This document shows positions 8,596 through 16,880 of a DNA stretch of 64,000 nucleotides, in pieces. The notes under the pieces were generated by a model. That model did not search any database and had not been told where the DNA came from. It saw nothing but the letters and a program-made list of their open reading frames with translations. How positions within the stretch are numbered: the first letter of the stretch is position 1; each line of letters begins with the position of its first letter. Origin of the DNA: Bellilinea sp034411135. Its GTDB lineage: Bacteria > Chloroflexota > Anaerolineae > Anaerolineales > Anaerolineaceae. The stretch spans positions 1-64,000 of the forward strand of contig DAOUMN010000028.1 of the NCBI GenBank assembly GCA_034411135.1, read 5' to 3'. The translations under genes and the position numbers were made by a program.

Positions 8596-8669
8596 TGCCC
8601 CCGGCCAGAGTTGAACTGACAACCTCGGCGTTAGGAGTGCCTCGCTCTATCCTTTTGAGCTACGGGGGC
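8596..8669 (-). tRNA. tRNA-Arg (anticodon CCT)
   Basis: On the minus strand a 74-base cloverleaf is visible: a seven-bp acceptor stem GCCCCCG/CGGGGGC with discriminator A, D stem GCTC/GAGC with GG in the loop, anticodon loop CTCCTAA (anticodon CCT, reading AGG), T stem GTCAG/CTGGC and T loop TTCAACT. CCA is not encoded. The anticodon stem is weak: only the middle three pairs (GGC/GCC) are Watson-Crick, with A-G and A-C oppositions at the ends, so the gene may be poorly functional or diverging. Confidence 0.85.
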
Positions 8670-8724
8670 GGGTGACGACTGGATTATAGCATTGCCAAAA
8701 TTTCTGTGCAAGACCGGGTCGGTA

Positions 8725-8758
8725 CCCAAGGGGACTCGAATAGCATCCCCTTATGGGG
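8725..8758 (-). repeat. Remnant duplicate of the tRNA-Glu 3' end
   Basis: CCCAAGGGGACTCGAA at 8725-8740 is an exact 16-base copy of 8785-8800, the T-arm and acceptor 3' half of the neighbouring tRNA-Glu, exactly 60 bases away. The flanking bases still pair loosely (AAGGGGATG.../CCCCTT) but no full cloverleaf can be drawn. This is either a decayed tandem tRNA copy or an attachment-site scar of an integrated element. Confidence 0.6.
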
Positions 8759-8780
8759 ACGCCAGTTTGACGTGCACTTG

Positions 8781-8853
8781 TGCCCCCAAGGGGACTCGAA
8801 CCCCTGTTTGAGCCTTGAGAGGGCTCCGTCCTGGGCCGCTAGACGATGGGGGC
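8781..8853 (-). tRNA. tRNA-Glu (anticodon CTC)
   Basis: A 73-base cloverleaf on the minus strand: acceptor GCCCCCA/TGGGGGC with discriminator A, anticodon stem GAGCC/GGCTC closing loop CTCTCAA (anticodon CTC), T stem AGGGG/CCCCT with loop TTCGAGT, and a D arm GTCT/GGAC. All stems pair fully, allowing one G-U. CCA is not encoded. It lies 111 bases upstream of tRNA-Arg(CCT) on the same strand. Confidence 0.93.
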
Positions 8854-8947
8854 GGCAGAACGCCCTCATTCTATCACGCCTGCGGATGGCTGTCAATTAA
8901 CTGACTATCCAACCGGCTGGTATTGCGAAATCACGGCTCAATTTCAC

Positions 8948-8974
8948 TTGCAATTCATTCGTTTTGTCTATAAT
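8948..8974 (+). promoter_or_regulatory. Promoter-like sequence for the FHA-tailed membrane protein
   Basis: A perfect TATAAT -10 (8969-8974) has a TTGCAA -35-like hexamer 15 bases upstream, a short spacer. The resulting leader would be about 90 bases. Confidence 0.5.
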
Positions 8975-9070
8975 TAAATATAACCCGGCGGATTAATGTA
9001 AGCAATGGGGAAAGATAGACCGGGTCTGGCTACCCCTGCAACTCCATACTCCCCGTGAAAGAAGAGCGAA

Positions 9071-10483
9071 TTGCGCGATCGGTTCTCCATCCTGGCATTT
9101 CTGTCCCAACTGGCTCGCTGGCTGATGTGCGGCTGGCAAAAACAAAGCAGTCCGCGCCGGGTGGGCTTGATTTGCCTGGCTTTGGCTTTAACATTAGTTC
9201 TGACCATTCCGCTGGCGCGCCTGATGCTGGATATCAATCCCTATCGCGCGGCTGCTGAACAAGTTCAGGCGCTGTTAGCCACCCAGCCCGATTTCGAAGC
9301 CCAGCTGCGCGAATTGAGTTCCAATCGTTCCAGTTTGTTGGAAAAGATGCGACCCACCGTTGCACTGGAGTATATCCACTGGTACGATTCTTATGCCGCC
9401 CGTGCGGATAGCCAGGCTCCCTCCGTGGCTGCCCGCCTTGCTCAGCATCTCGACCAGATTGCCTACGCGGTGTTGCGCTACCAGCGTGCCCTGGCGGGTT
9501 TGACTGGCGCGACTGCCGTGGCATATTCAATTGGCGAAGTGCGCAGCGAAGATGTCAACCGCCAAATGACTGCATTGCAACACATTCATGCTGCCTCCCC
9601 GCTGCTGCTAGCTGAAATTCATGAAATCCGCCGAGCCAACCAGTTGCTGGCTGCCCAGCTCTCCGTGCTTGAACAGGATGCCAGCCTCCAAGGTATGCTT
9701 GCCGGACTGCAATCAAATCCGACGGATGCAGATGAGCAAACCCTGCTCCAGGCTGCCGGACAGTGGCAACAGATTGAACGTCTGTGCCAATCGACCGAAA
9801 TCCAGCTGGCAAATACGGTATCCATCCTCAACCAGGCAATGCAGATTATCCAGCCGGTTTACCGGCAGGATCAAATTTGGGGATTTTCCAGTTGGATGCG
9901 CATTGCCGCCTGGCTTGATCGCCGCACGCTTGTGTTGATCAGTCTTGCAGCGATTCTGGGGTTGAGCGGTGTCCTGCTGATTTTCTGGCGGCCTGCATTG
10001 CCGCACTTCGACCGCAGCGCCTTCAGCGCACGGCGGGATAGTTTCCATACTCTGCCGACAGAGTCGGCATCGCCGTCCGACACAAATGACCGGGTGGTTT
10101 TTGCCCAGCAGTCCGGTTGGCTGGCCAAAGGGTTGACCCGCCGGATGCCCGTGGCGCGGCTTAACCTGTCTCGGCGCGGGGTGATTCTCCACCCGCGCTT
10201 GCTGGTCCCGGTCACCGATGGTAAACCGGTCGAAAAACCCCTTCCCAGCGAAGGTATCCTCCGCATTGGCAATGACCCTGCCTTTTCAGTCAAAATCCCC
10301 TTCTCCGGTTCGGAATATATTGAGTTTTGGATTCAAAAAGCCCGCCGTGGTTATTTTATCGAAGTCATGTTCAGTGACGTGCCGGTGTTGCACAATCACC
10401 GCCCACTCACCTGCACCCGTGCCCTGAACCACGGCGATCAAATCCAGATTCAGGATACTACCCTGGTATTTCTTGAGCATTAA
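9071..10483 (+). CDS. Membrane protein with helical extracytoplasmic domain and degenerate FHA-like C-terminus
   Basis: A 470-residue protein of no family I can name. The first membrane helix is about residues 33-53 (VGLICLALALTLVLTIPLA). A long, mostly helical segment rich in Ala, Gln and Leu (55-285) follows, then a second helix (about 290-310, LVLISLAAILGLSGVLLIF), then a cytoplasmic beta-rich tail (365-470). The tail resembles an FHA fold: LRIGNDPAFSVKIPF, EFWIQKARRGYFIEV, a late N-H-R-P-L turn, and LNHGDQIQIQDTTLVFLEH. It lacks the usual G-R and S-x-x-H phosphothreonine contacts, so binding to phosphopeptides is doubtful. The start is TTG 9071 after AAAGAAGAG. The bitopic layout suggests an envelope sensor or scaffold. 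Confidence 0.7.
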   Translation: MRDRFSILAFLSQLARWLMCGWQKQSSPRRVGLICLALALTLVLTIPLARLMLDINPYRAAAEQVQALLATQPDFEAQLRELSSNRSSLLEKMRPTVALEYIHWYDSYAARADSQAPSVAARLAQHLDQIAYAVLRYQRALAGLTGATAVAYSIGEVRSEDVNRQMTALQHIHAASPLLLAEIHEIRRANQLLAAQLSVLEQDASLQGMLAGLQSNPTDADEQTLLQAAGQWQQIERLCQSTEIQLANTVSILNQAMQIIQPVYRQDQIWGFSSWMRIAAWLDRRTLVLISLAAILGLSGVLLIFWRPALPHFDRSAFSARRDSFHTLPTESASPSDTNDRVVFAQQSGWLAKGLTRRMPVARLNLSRRGVILHPRLLVPVTDGKPVEKPLPSEGILRIGNDPAFSVKIPFSGSEYIEFWIQKARRGYFIEVMFSDVPVLHNHRPLTCTRALNHGDQIQIQDTTLVFLEH

Positions 10484-10551
10484 GCCTCATAACTGGTAAA
10501 CCAGCTCGGATAGGGTTATTTAAATCACTAACAATCCTTGTCCAAATTGGC

Positions 10552-10557
10552 TACAAT
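10552..10557 (+). promoter_or_regulatory. -10 box (TACAAT) of the acyl-CoA synthetase gene
   Basis: TACAAT lies 41 bases before the ATG. No clear -35 element is seen; the AGGAGG ribosome site follows in the leader. Confidence 0.4.
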
Positions 10558-10597
10558 AAGGTTGCCCGTTTACACCCCCAATTCCCAGGAGGATTGA

Positions 10598-12691
10598 ATG
10601 CACCACGGCTTGAAACCTTTTTTTGCGCCACGGGGTGTCGCTATTCTTGGCGCATCCGCCAGCCCCAACAAGTTGAGTTTTGGCATTTTGCGGAATATGA
10701 CCCTGTATGGATTCACGGGGCAAATTGCGCCGGTCAATCCGCGCGCCGATGAAATTCTCGGTCTCAAATGCTATGCGGATATTGCCTCGGTGCCAGACCC
10801 GCTTGACCTGGCAGTGATCGTGCTGCCAGCTGCTGCCATCCCTGAAGCACTGGAAGCCTGCGGCAAGCGCGGCGTTCGCGCCGTAACCATCATATCCGGC
10901 GGGTTCAAGGAGGTGGGCGCTGAAGGTGCGGATTTGGAAAAACAAATTCTTGCCATTGCTGCCCGCTACCAGATGCGCCTGGTGGGACCTAACTGCGTGG
11001 GCACCCTCGACCTGTATTCCGGACTTAATACCACCTTTATTCAGGGTGTACCGGAGCGGGGTGGAATTGGTTTTGTCTCCCAATCCGGCGCGGTGGCGGG
11101 TGGTGTGGTGGATTATATTCGCAACAAGCAGATTGGCTTTTCCAATTTTGCCAGCCTGGGCAACGAAGCCGATGTGACCGAGACGGACATGATCGAATAT
11201 CTCAGCCAGGATGCCAACACCCGCGTACTGGCAATCTATGTCGAAATGATCCGCGATGGGCAGCGATTCATCCGCATCGCGCGACAGGTTACCCTGCACA
11301 AGCCGATTGTCCTGTTGAAAGCCGGGCGAACCAGTGCTGGGGCGCGGGCGGTTTCCTCACACACCGGTTCACTGGCTGGCTCGCACGCTGCTTATCAGGC
11401 GGCTTTTTTGCAATCCGGTGTGATCGAGGTCGATTCGGTCACCGACCTGTTCGATATTTCTACCGCGCTTGATCGTCAGCCGCTTCCATCCGGCAACCGA
11501 GTGGCGATGATCACCAACGCGGGTGGACCGGCAGCCCTGCTTTCTGACAGCCTGGCAGCCAATGGCTTGCAGATTGCCGATCTGGAAGAAGCGACCCGCG
11601 CCGCATTGCGCCAGCGCCTCAACCCAGCTGCACAGGTTTCCAATCCGATCGACATGCTCGGCGGCGCTGAACCGCCCGAATACGAGTTTGCGCTCCAACA
11701 GGCACTAAAGGATGTCAATGTGGATGCAGTCGTGGTGATTCTTGTTCCGCAGGCGCTAGTCAACCCGGTGGAGGTTGCCGAGAAGATCTGCCAGGTATCT
11801 GCCGGTAGCCCCAAGCCAGTGTTGGCATGCTTTATGGGGGAATGGAGCGTAGAAAAAGCCCGCCAGGTCTTGCACAACCACGGCGTGCCGATGTACGTCT
11901 TCCCCGAAATTCCAGGACGAGTGCTCGGTGCGATGCTGCGCTATGCCCGCTGGCGCGCCCAGGTGCAGGAACAACCCATTGTCCCGGCTGGTGTTGACCG
12001 CAGCGTGGCGGAGGATATCCTTGCCCAGGCAGCCGGGCAGGCTGCATTGGGTGAAGCACTCACTCGCCCGCTGCTCAGTGCGTATGGCGTGCCAGTTGTC
12101 GCCGGAGAGGTGGCGAGAAGTGCTAACCAGGCGGCACAAATTGCTGACCGAATCGGTTACCCGGTGGCGATGAAGATCGTCTCGCCGGACATTTTGCACA
12201 AATCGGATGTGGGTGGTATACGCCTGAACCTGAACAATTCCGCAGAGGTGGCATCTGCCTATACTGAGATGATGTCCAGCCTGGCAGCCCGGTTACCGCA
12301 AGCGGTTCTGGAAGGTGTTCTGGTGGAAAGAATGGCAGCCCGTGGGCAAGAGGTGATTGTGGGTATGCGCCGCGACCCCAATTTTGGTCCTTTGGTCATG
12401 TTTGGGCTGGGCGGCATCTATGTTGAATTGTTTGGGGACGTAGCCTTCCGTGTGGCGCCGTTGACCCGCCAGGATGCGATGGATATGATCCATCAGACCC
12501 GTGCCGGAAAACTGTTGGGCGGTTTTCGCGGCGAACTGCCAGCCGACCTGGATGCGGTTGTGGATACCATATTGCGCCTCAGCCAAATCGCGCTCGACTT
12601 CGAACAAATCGAGGAAATCGAGATCAATCCGCTGCGCGTTTTCCCACACGGGGCTTTGGCGCTCGATGGGCGGGTGATTTTGAAAGGTTAA
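10598..12691 (+). CDS. Acetate/acyl-CoA synthetase, ADP-forming (fused alpha-beta)
   Basis: A 697-residue NDP-forming acyl-CoA synthetase that interconverts acyl-CoA + ADP + Pi with acid + CoA + ATP, usually conserving energy from acetyl-CoA during fermentation of sugars or amino acids. The alpha part (about 1-460) has the CoA-binding Rossmann start RGVAILGASASPNKLSFG and the phosphohistidine loop VSSHTGSLAG. The beta part (about 480-697) is an ATP-grasp domain with YPVAMKIVSPDILHKSDVGG (the swinging His region) and PNFGPLVMFGLGG. Archaea often split these subunits; the fused form is common in bacteria. An ideal AGGAGG precedes the ATG by six bases. It is a single-gene unit ending in a strong hairpin. 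Confidence 0.92.
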   Translation: MHHGLKPFFAPRGVAILGASASPNKLSFGILRNMTLYGFTGQIAPVNPRADEILGLKCYADIASVPDPLDLAVIVLPAAAIPEALEACGKRGVRAVTIISGGFKEVGAEGADLEKQILAIAARYQMRLVGPNCVGTLDLYSGLNTTFIQGVPERGGIGFVSQSGAVAGGVVDYIRNKQIGFSNFASLGNEADVTETDMIEYLSQDANTRVLAIYVEMIRDGQRFIRIARQVTLHKPIVLLKAGRTSAGARAVSSHTGSLAGSHAAYQAAFLQSGVIEVDSVTDLFDISTALDRQPLPSGNRVAMITNAGGPAALLSDSLAANGLQIADLEEATRAALRQRLNPAAQVSNPIDMLGGAEPPEYEFALQQALKDVNVDAVVVILVPQALVNPVEVAEKICQVSAGSPKPVLACFMGEWSVEKARQVLHNHGVPMYVFPEIPGRVLGAMLRYARWRAQVQEQPIVPAGVDRSVAEDILAQAAGQAALGEALTRPLLSAYGVPVVAGEVARSANQAAQIADRIGYPVAMKIVSPDILHKSDVGGIRLNLNNSAEVASAYTEMMSSLAARLPQAVLEGVLVERMAARGQEVIVGMRRDPNFGPLVMFGLGGIYVELFGDVAFRVAPLTRQDAMDMIHQTRAGKLLGGFRGELPADLDAVVDTILRLSQIALDFEQIEEIEINPLRVFPHGALALDGRVILKG

Positions 12692-12734
12692 TTTGGTTTG
12701 CCGTCTCATGGGAGATTGACTAATTTTAAATTGC

Positions 12735-12764
12735 GCCGCGCCGTCTTGGAATTGACGGCGCGGC
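12735..12764. terminator. Perfect 11-bp hairpin after the acyl-CoA synthetase gene
   Basis: GCCGCGCCGTC and GACGGCGCGGC pair perfectly around an eight-base loop, 43 bases beyond the stop. The downstream U-tract is poor (TTCCC), so termination may need help. Confidence 0.7.
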
Positions 12765-12976
12765 TTCCCAAACCCAACCAGCACCCATGGGGTGCTTTAC
12801 CCAGGAGGAGTTGTCTTCGTGATTATTTTGGTAAGGCTTTGATCGACTGTTCTTTTTTCTTGTTGTTTCTAGTATAAGAATATCCTGTCATATTTGGAAT
12901 AAGAAAATCCGGTTTGTATAATCTTTTTTCCTGTAATCCTGTTCCAAAGATGGGCGTAATCGCTTCTTGGACTGGG

Positions 12977-12982
12977 TATAAT
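12977..12982 (+). promoter_or_regulatory. -10 box (TATAAT) immediately upstream of the sensor kinase start
   Basis: A perfect TATAAT ends 13 bases before the TTG start codon, leaving almost no 5' leader. This is one of several such arrangements in the window. A second TATAAT lies at 12917-12922. Confidence 0.55.
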
Positions 12983-12995
12983 CGCCTAAAAGGTT

Positions 12996-15900
12996 TTGGA
13001 TCGTTTAAGTTTGTCCCCATTCTTTAATGCCATCTCTACCCCACTCTTCCATCCGCTTGTTCGGATTGGGCTGCTGCTTACATTGCTGTTAACCGCCCTG
13101 ACGCCGCTACCGGTTCAAGCCCAATCCGGACAAATCCGCTTTGAACACCTGACCATTGACGATGGTCTCTCGCAAAGCACTATCACCGCTATTGTGCAAG
13201 ACACGACAGGTTACTTGTGGTTTGGCACCGAAGAGGGATTGAATCGCTACGATGGATTGGGCTTCGAGATCTTTAAGCACGATCCGCAAAATGAAAATAG
13301 CCTGCAGTCGAACATCGTATCGACATTGTATATTGACGAACAGGGGGATTTGTGGATTGGTTCGCCTGCTGGTTTAGACCGTTACCATAGCGAGGAAAAC
13401 CGCTTTGAGCACTTTCCATTTGTGGATGTCGGTCGATCCGGCTTATGGGGAAGGAATGTCGAGGTCATTCTGCAAGTCGCTCCGGGACTTTACTGGATCG
13501 GCACCCAGGAGGGCGGTTTAAACCTGTTGGATATTAACCGCGGGATCGTTGAACATTTTCTGCCCATTCCTAACGACCCGCAAAGCATGCTCAGCAAGAA
13601 TGTTTACGATCTTGTTGGTGATGGCAAGGGCGGCATTTGGGTGGCAACCGACAACGGGTTGAGCCATTTCAACCCGCTCGATCGGCTGTTCACGCATTAC
13701 CGCCATAGCCGGATCAATCCGCTCTCGATCAGCGATTCGCGCCTGACCAGTTTGTTCATCGATTCGCGTGGTGATCTGTGGATTGGGACCAATCGCGGTG
13801 GATTGAACCGCCTGGTTTCAGCCACTGGGCGGTTTGAGCGATTTGTCAGTGATCCGGAAGAGCCTGCCTCGCTGAGATCTAACCAAGTGTTCGATATCCA
13901 CGAAGACGAAGAAGGGACGTTGTGGATCGCCACCCGTCAGGGGATCAGCCTGCTTGACCGCACCAGCGGACATTTCACCCACTTGCGCAAAGACCGCAAC
14001 GATCCGCAAAGCCTGAACAATGAGATTGTTACCGTGTTGTATACCGACCGGGCTGGGGTGATGTGGGTTGGCACGTTTGGTGGGGGGGTGAACCGTTACG
14101 CCCGTCATGCCCACAAGTTCAGCGTCTATGACCAGAAGCCCGGCGATTTACTCGGTTTGAGCGACTCAAACGTGTTTGCCGTGACCACCACCCCCGACGG
14201 CGCATTGTGGATTGGAACGCTTTCCGGCGGGTTGAACCGCCTGGAGCGTGATTTTGACCGTATGCGCTATTATTACCATCTGATCAGCAACCCGGTCGGT
14301 ATTGCCAGCAACGAAGTGCGCTCTTTATACAGCGACCGTGCCGGTAACCTGTGGATTGGTACCGGCAATGCAGGGCTCGACCGCTTCGATGCGCAGAAAA
14401 ATACATTCGTCCATTACCAGATTGATCCGCAAAATCCCAATATCTCTGCCCAGTATTTCGTTACTACGATCATGGAAGACAGCCAGTCTCGTCTATGGGT
14501 GGGGACTCGTGGATACGGTTTTCACCGCTTTGATCCTTCTACCCAGTCCTTCCAACATTTCAGCCTGCCCGGGCAGACCAATGCCGCCCAACTGGTTCGT
14601 GCCATCTGTGAAGATGGTGATGGTCTATTGTGGATAGCTACTTACGAAGGCGTATTTGTGTTCAATCCGCAAACGGGTGAATTCCCATCTCATTACTGGG
14701 CTGAATCGGCTACCGATCCGTTGTCCTCCAACACGATAATGAGCCTGTATCTGCCGGATGCGGATACTGTCTGGATTGGCACCTGGAGCGGTGGTTTGAA
14801 TCACCTTAACCGGACAACTGGGCATATCACGGTGTATACCGAAAAAGACGGGCTGGCTAACGATACCATTTACGCCATCCTGCCCGATGCGAACGGTAAT
14901 CTATGGTTGAGCACCAACCGTGGACTGACGCGTTTTAATCCGCGCACTGGCGCGTTCCGCAACTACGATACCAGCGACGGTTTGAGCAGCAATGAATTCA
15001 ATGCCGGAGCAGCGTATATCAGCCCCCAGGGCGAATTTTTCTTTGGCACCATTAACGGTCTGGTCAGTTTTTACCCCGACCGGGTGACCGACAACCCTGT
15101 ACCGCCGCCGGTAGTGGTGCGGAGTTTCTCGCTCTACAACAAGCCACAGCAGCGAAACCTGCGTGGTGGCGAGCGGATCGAAATCAGTTACCGTGATACC
15201 CTGATCAGCTTCGAATTTGCCGCACTTGATTACACCGCTCCGCAGAAGAACCAGTTCGCCTATAAATTGGAAGGATTTGACAAGGATTGGAACTATACCG
15301 GTAACCGAAATTTTGTCACATATACCAACCTGCGCGGCGGCGATTATACCTTACGGGTCAAAGCCGCCAACAATGACGGCGTGTGGAATGATACAGGCAT
15401 TGCCATCGTTTTACATGTCAGTCCGCCGTTTTATACCCGGTGGTGGTTTATTTCACTGGGCGTGGCAGGGGTTCTCGCGGTGGTGTTTACCGGTTACCGC
15501 CTTCGACTGCGCCGGATCGAAAACCAAAAACGTGACCTGGAAAAACTGGTTCACGAACGTACCCAGGAAATCGAACGCCGCCGCCAAGTGGCAGAGGGCA
15601 TGCGTGACATCATCGCCATTCTCAACACCAACCAGTCACTGCAAAACAGCCTGGACTACATCATTCATCAGGCAGTGCAATTGGTGCATGCCCGCCACGC
15701 AGTTATTTTTTATCACCCGCCAGATGCCGTCCCGCAGGAAATGGCGGGTGAACTGCCGCAGAATTTGCTTGCTTACCGCTGGCTGGTCGAATCGATCCTT
15801 ACCGGTCAGATGGTTGTCATCGAGGATGCCGATGCCTATCGCCAACGCCTGGATGCACAACCACTGCCAGGCGACCGCGGGGCAGTGCTTGGTATTCCGA

Positions 15901-16658
15901 TTGCCAGCGGCGAACAGGTGGATGGTGGTTTGATCCTCACATTCTCCAGGAGCGGCCGCCTGCCGGAAGAGGATTTCAAAACAGCGTTGACCCTGGCGGA
16001 TCAAGCCGCGCTGGCGATAGCCAATGCCAATTTGCGTCAGCAGGCGGAAGAACTGGCAAAGACCACCGAACGCAGCCGTCTGGCGCGGGATTTGCACGAT
16101 GCTGTGACTCAGACGCTGTTTGCTAGCACCCTGATCGCGGATGTACTGCCCCGCCTGTGGCAGCGCAATCCGGAAGAAGGGCTGCGCCGGTTGGACGAAC
16201 TGCGCCTGCTCACCCGCGGTGCGCTGGCAGAAATGCGTTCACTGCTGGTCGAACTGCGCCCCGGTGCGCTATTGGATGCTAACCTGTCCGAGCTGATTCA
16301 GCAGTTGTGCGATGCATTCGTCAGCCGTACCCGTCTACAGGTGAATTGTGATATTCAGACGGTTGAAAAACAGCCGCCGGAGGTGCAAATTGCCTTTTAT
16401 CGCATTGCCCAGGAAGCATTGAACAACATTGCCCGCCATGCCCGCCCCAAGCAGGTGGCGGTATTCCTGCGCAATGAACAGGGTGCCATCAGTCTGCGTA
16501 TAAGCGATGATGGAAAGGGTTTCGACCCCGAGGCTGTGCCGCCCGCCCATTTTGGGCTGGAAATCATGCGTGAGCGGGCGCAATCCATCGGGGCGCAATT
16601 GAGCATCGAAAGCCAGCCTGGGCAGGGGGTAACCATCCAGCTGGTCTATCCTTATTGA
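12996..16658 (+). CDS. Reg_prop beta-propeller sensor histidine kinase (HisKA_3 type)
   Basis: A 1,220-residue membrane sensor. In order: signal/anchor helix (about 20-43, ending VQAQS); roughly fourteen two-component propeller repeats (about 50-700) marked by recurring LWIGT..GGLNR and TDR-like turns, forming two seven-bladed propellers outside the cell; a Y_Y_Y domain (730-808, ending ANNDGVWNDTG); a membrane helix (816-837); a coiled coil; a GAF-like domain (868-1008); HisKA_3 with phospho-acceptor His about 1034 in LARDLHDAVTQ; and HATPase_c with EALNNIARHA and DDGKGFDPE. Related one-chain sensors detect polysaccharides or envelope stress. No response regulator lies beside it, so its partner is elsewhere. 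The TTG start fits the adjacent promoter; TTG 13011 is an alternative. Confidence 0.9.
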   Translation: MDRLSLSPFFNAISTPLFHPLVRIGLLLTLLLTALTPLPVQAQSGQIRFEHLTIDDGLSQSTITAIVQDTTGYLWFGTEEGLNRYDGLGFEIFKHDPQNENSLQSNIVSTLYIDEQGDLWIGSPAGLDRYHSEENRFEHFPFVDVGRSGLWGRNVEVILQVAPGLYWIGTQEGGLNLLDINRGIVEHFLPIPNDPQSMLSKNVYDLVGDGKGGIWVATDNGLSHFNPLDRLFTHYRHSRINPLSISDSRLTSLFIDSRGDLWIGTNRGGLNRLVSATGRFERFVSDPEEPASLRSNQVFDIHEDEEGTLWIATRQGISLLDRTSGHFTHLRKDRNDPQSLNNEIVTVLYTDRAGVMWVGTFGGGVNRYARHAHKFSVYDQKPGDLLGLSDSNVFAVTTTPDGALWIGTLSGGLNRLERDFDRMRYYYHLISNPVGIASNEVRSLYSDRAGNLWIGTGNAGLDRFDAQKNTFVHYQIDPQNPNISAQYFVTTIMEDSQSRLWVGTRGYGFHRFDPSTQSFQHFSLPGQTNAAQLVRAICEDGDGLLWIATYEGVFVFNPQTGEFPSHYWAESATDPLSSNTIMSLYLPDADTVWIGTWSGGLNHLNRTTGHITVYTEKDGLANDTIYAILPDANGNLWLSTNRGLTRFNPRTGAFRNYDTSDGLSSNEFNAGAAYISPQGEFFFGTINGLVSFYPDRVTDNPVPPPVVVRSFSLYNKPQQRNLRGGERIEISYRDTLISFEFAALDYTAPQKNQFAYKLEGFDKDWNYTGNRNFVTYTNLRGGDYTLRVKAANNDGVWNDTGIAIVLHVSPPFYTRWWFISLGVAGVLAVVFTGYRLRLRRIENQKRDLEKLVHERTQEIERRRQVAEGMRDIIAILNTNQSLQNSLDYIIHQAVQLVHARHAVIFYHPPDAVPQEMAGELPQNLLAYRWLVESILTGQMVVIEDADAYRQRLDAQPLPGDRGAVLGIPIASGEQVDGGLILTFSRSGRLPEEDFKTALTLADQAALAIANANLRQQAEELAKTTERSRLARDLHDAVTQTLFASTLIADVLPRLWQRNPEEGLRRLDELRLLTRGALAEMRSLLVELRPGALLDANLSELIQQLCDAFVSRTRLQVNCDIQTVEKQPPEVQIAFYRIAQEALNNIARHARPKQVAVFLRNEQGAISLRISDDGKGFDPEAVPPAHFGLEIMRERAQSIGAQLSIESQPGQGVTIQLVYPY

Positions 16659-16758
16659 ACAGTCAATTTACCCCGCTGGTTGCGCAGTTGGTGGGAAAGG
16701 CACTAACTGTTCGTTCTTCATTGCTGTAATTGGGATAATTATCTCATCCGAAAACGAC

Positions 16759-16764
16759 TATAAT
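16759..16764 (+). promoter_or_regulatory. -10 box (TATAAT) upstream of tatB-like gene
   Basis: A perfect TATAAT lies 117 bases before the tatB-like ATG but only five bases before an ATG that opens a 24-codon frame (16770-16844). The transcript would thus start at or near that small frame. Confidence 0.5.
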
Positions 16765-16769
16765 AGCCC

Positions 16770-16844
16770 ATGGATCCAGGTATTAATGCAGAGCCTCCTG
16801 TCACTGCTTCTCGCCTGGAGCATGTTCCTTTCGAGTATTGGTAA
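16770..16844 (+). CDS. Possible 24-residue leaderless peptide upstream of tatB-like gene
   Basis: ATG 16770 opens 24 codons ending TAA (MDPGINAEPPVTASRLEHVP, then FEYW). The start lies at the expected transcription start of the TATAAT at 16759-16764, so it would be a leaderless reading frame. There is no homology or codon-bias evidence, and it may simply be untranslated leader. Confidence 0.2.
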   Translation: MDPGINAEPPVTASRLEHVPFEYW

Positions 16845-16880
16845 GGGAATAATTATTCAGAATAGTCATTGGATTTGTAG

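Larger units (their letters stand above)
12692..12995. other. Intergenic region between acyl-CoA synthetase and sensor kinase
   Basis: These 304 bases hold the terminator at 12735-12764, an AGGAGG followed ten bases later by a GTG that opens only seven codons (12829-12852, judged not a gene), and two TATAAT hexamers 60 bases apart (12917-12922 and 12977-12982), probably tandem promoters of the sensor kinase. The 12830-12960 stretch is distinctly AT-rich. No other feature is visible. Confidence 0.6.

Noticed and set aside
12829..12852. Seven-codon GTG frame after AGGAGG
   Set aside because: The spacing is ten bases and the product seven residues, with no downstream gene coupled to it; more likely a remnant.
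15217..15933. 238-codon open frame inside the sensor kinase
   Set aside because: It is a shifted frame within the Y_Y_Y/GAF part of the kinase, which continues uninterrupted in its own frame.
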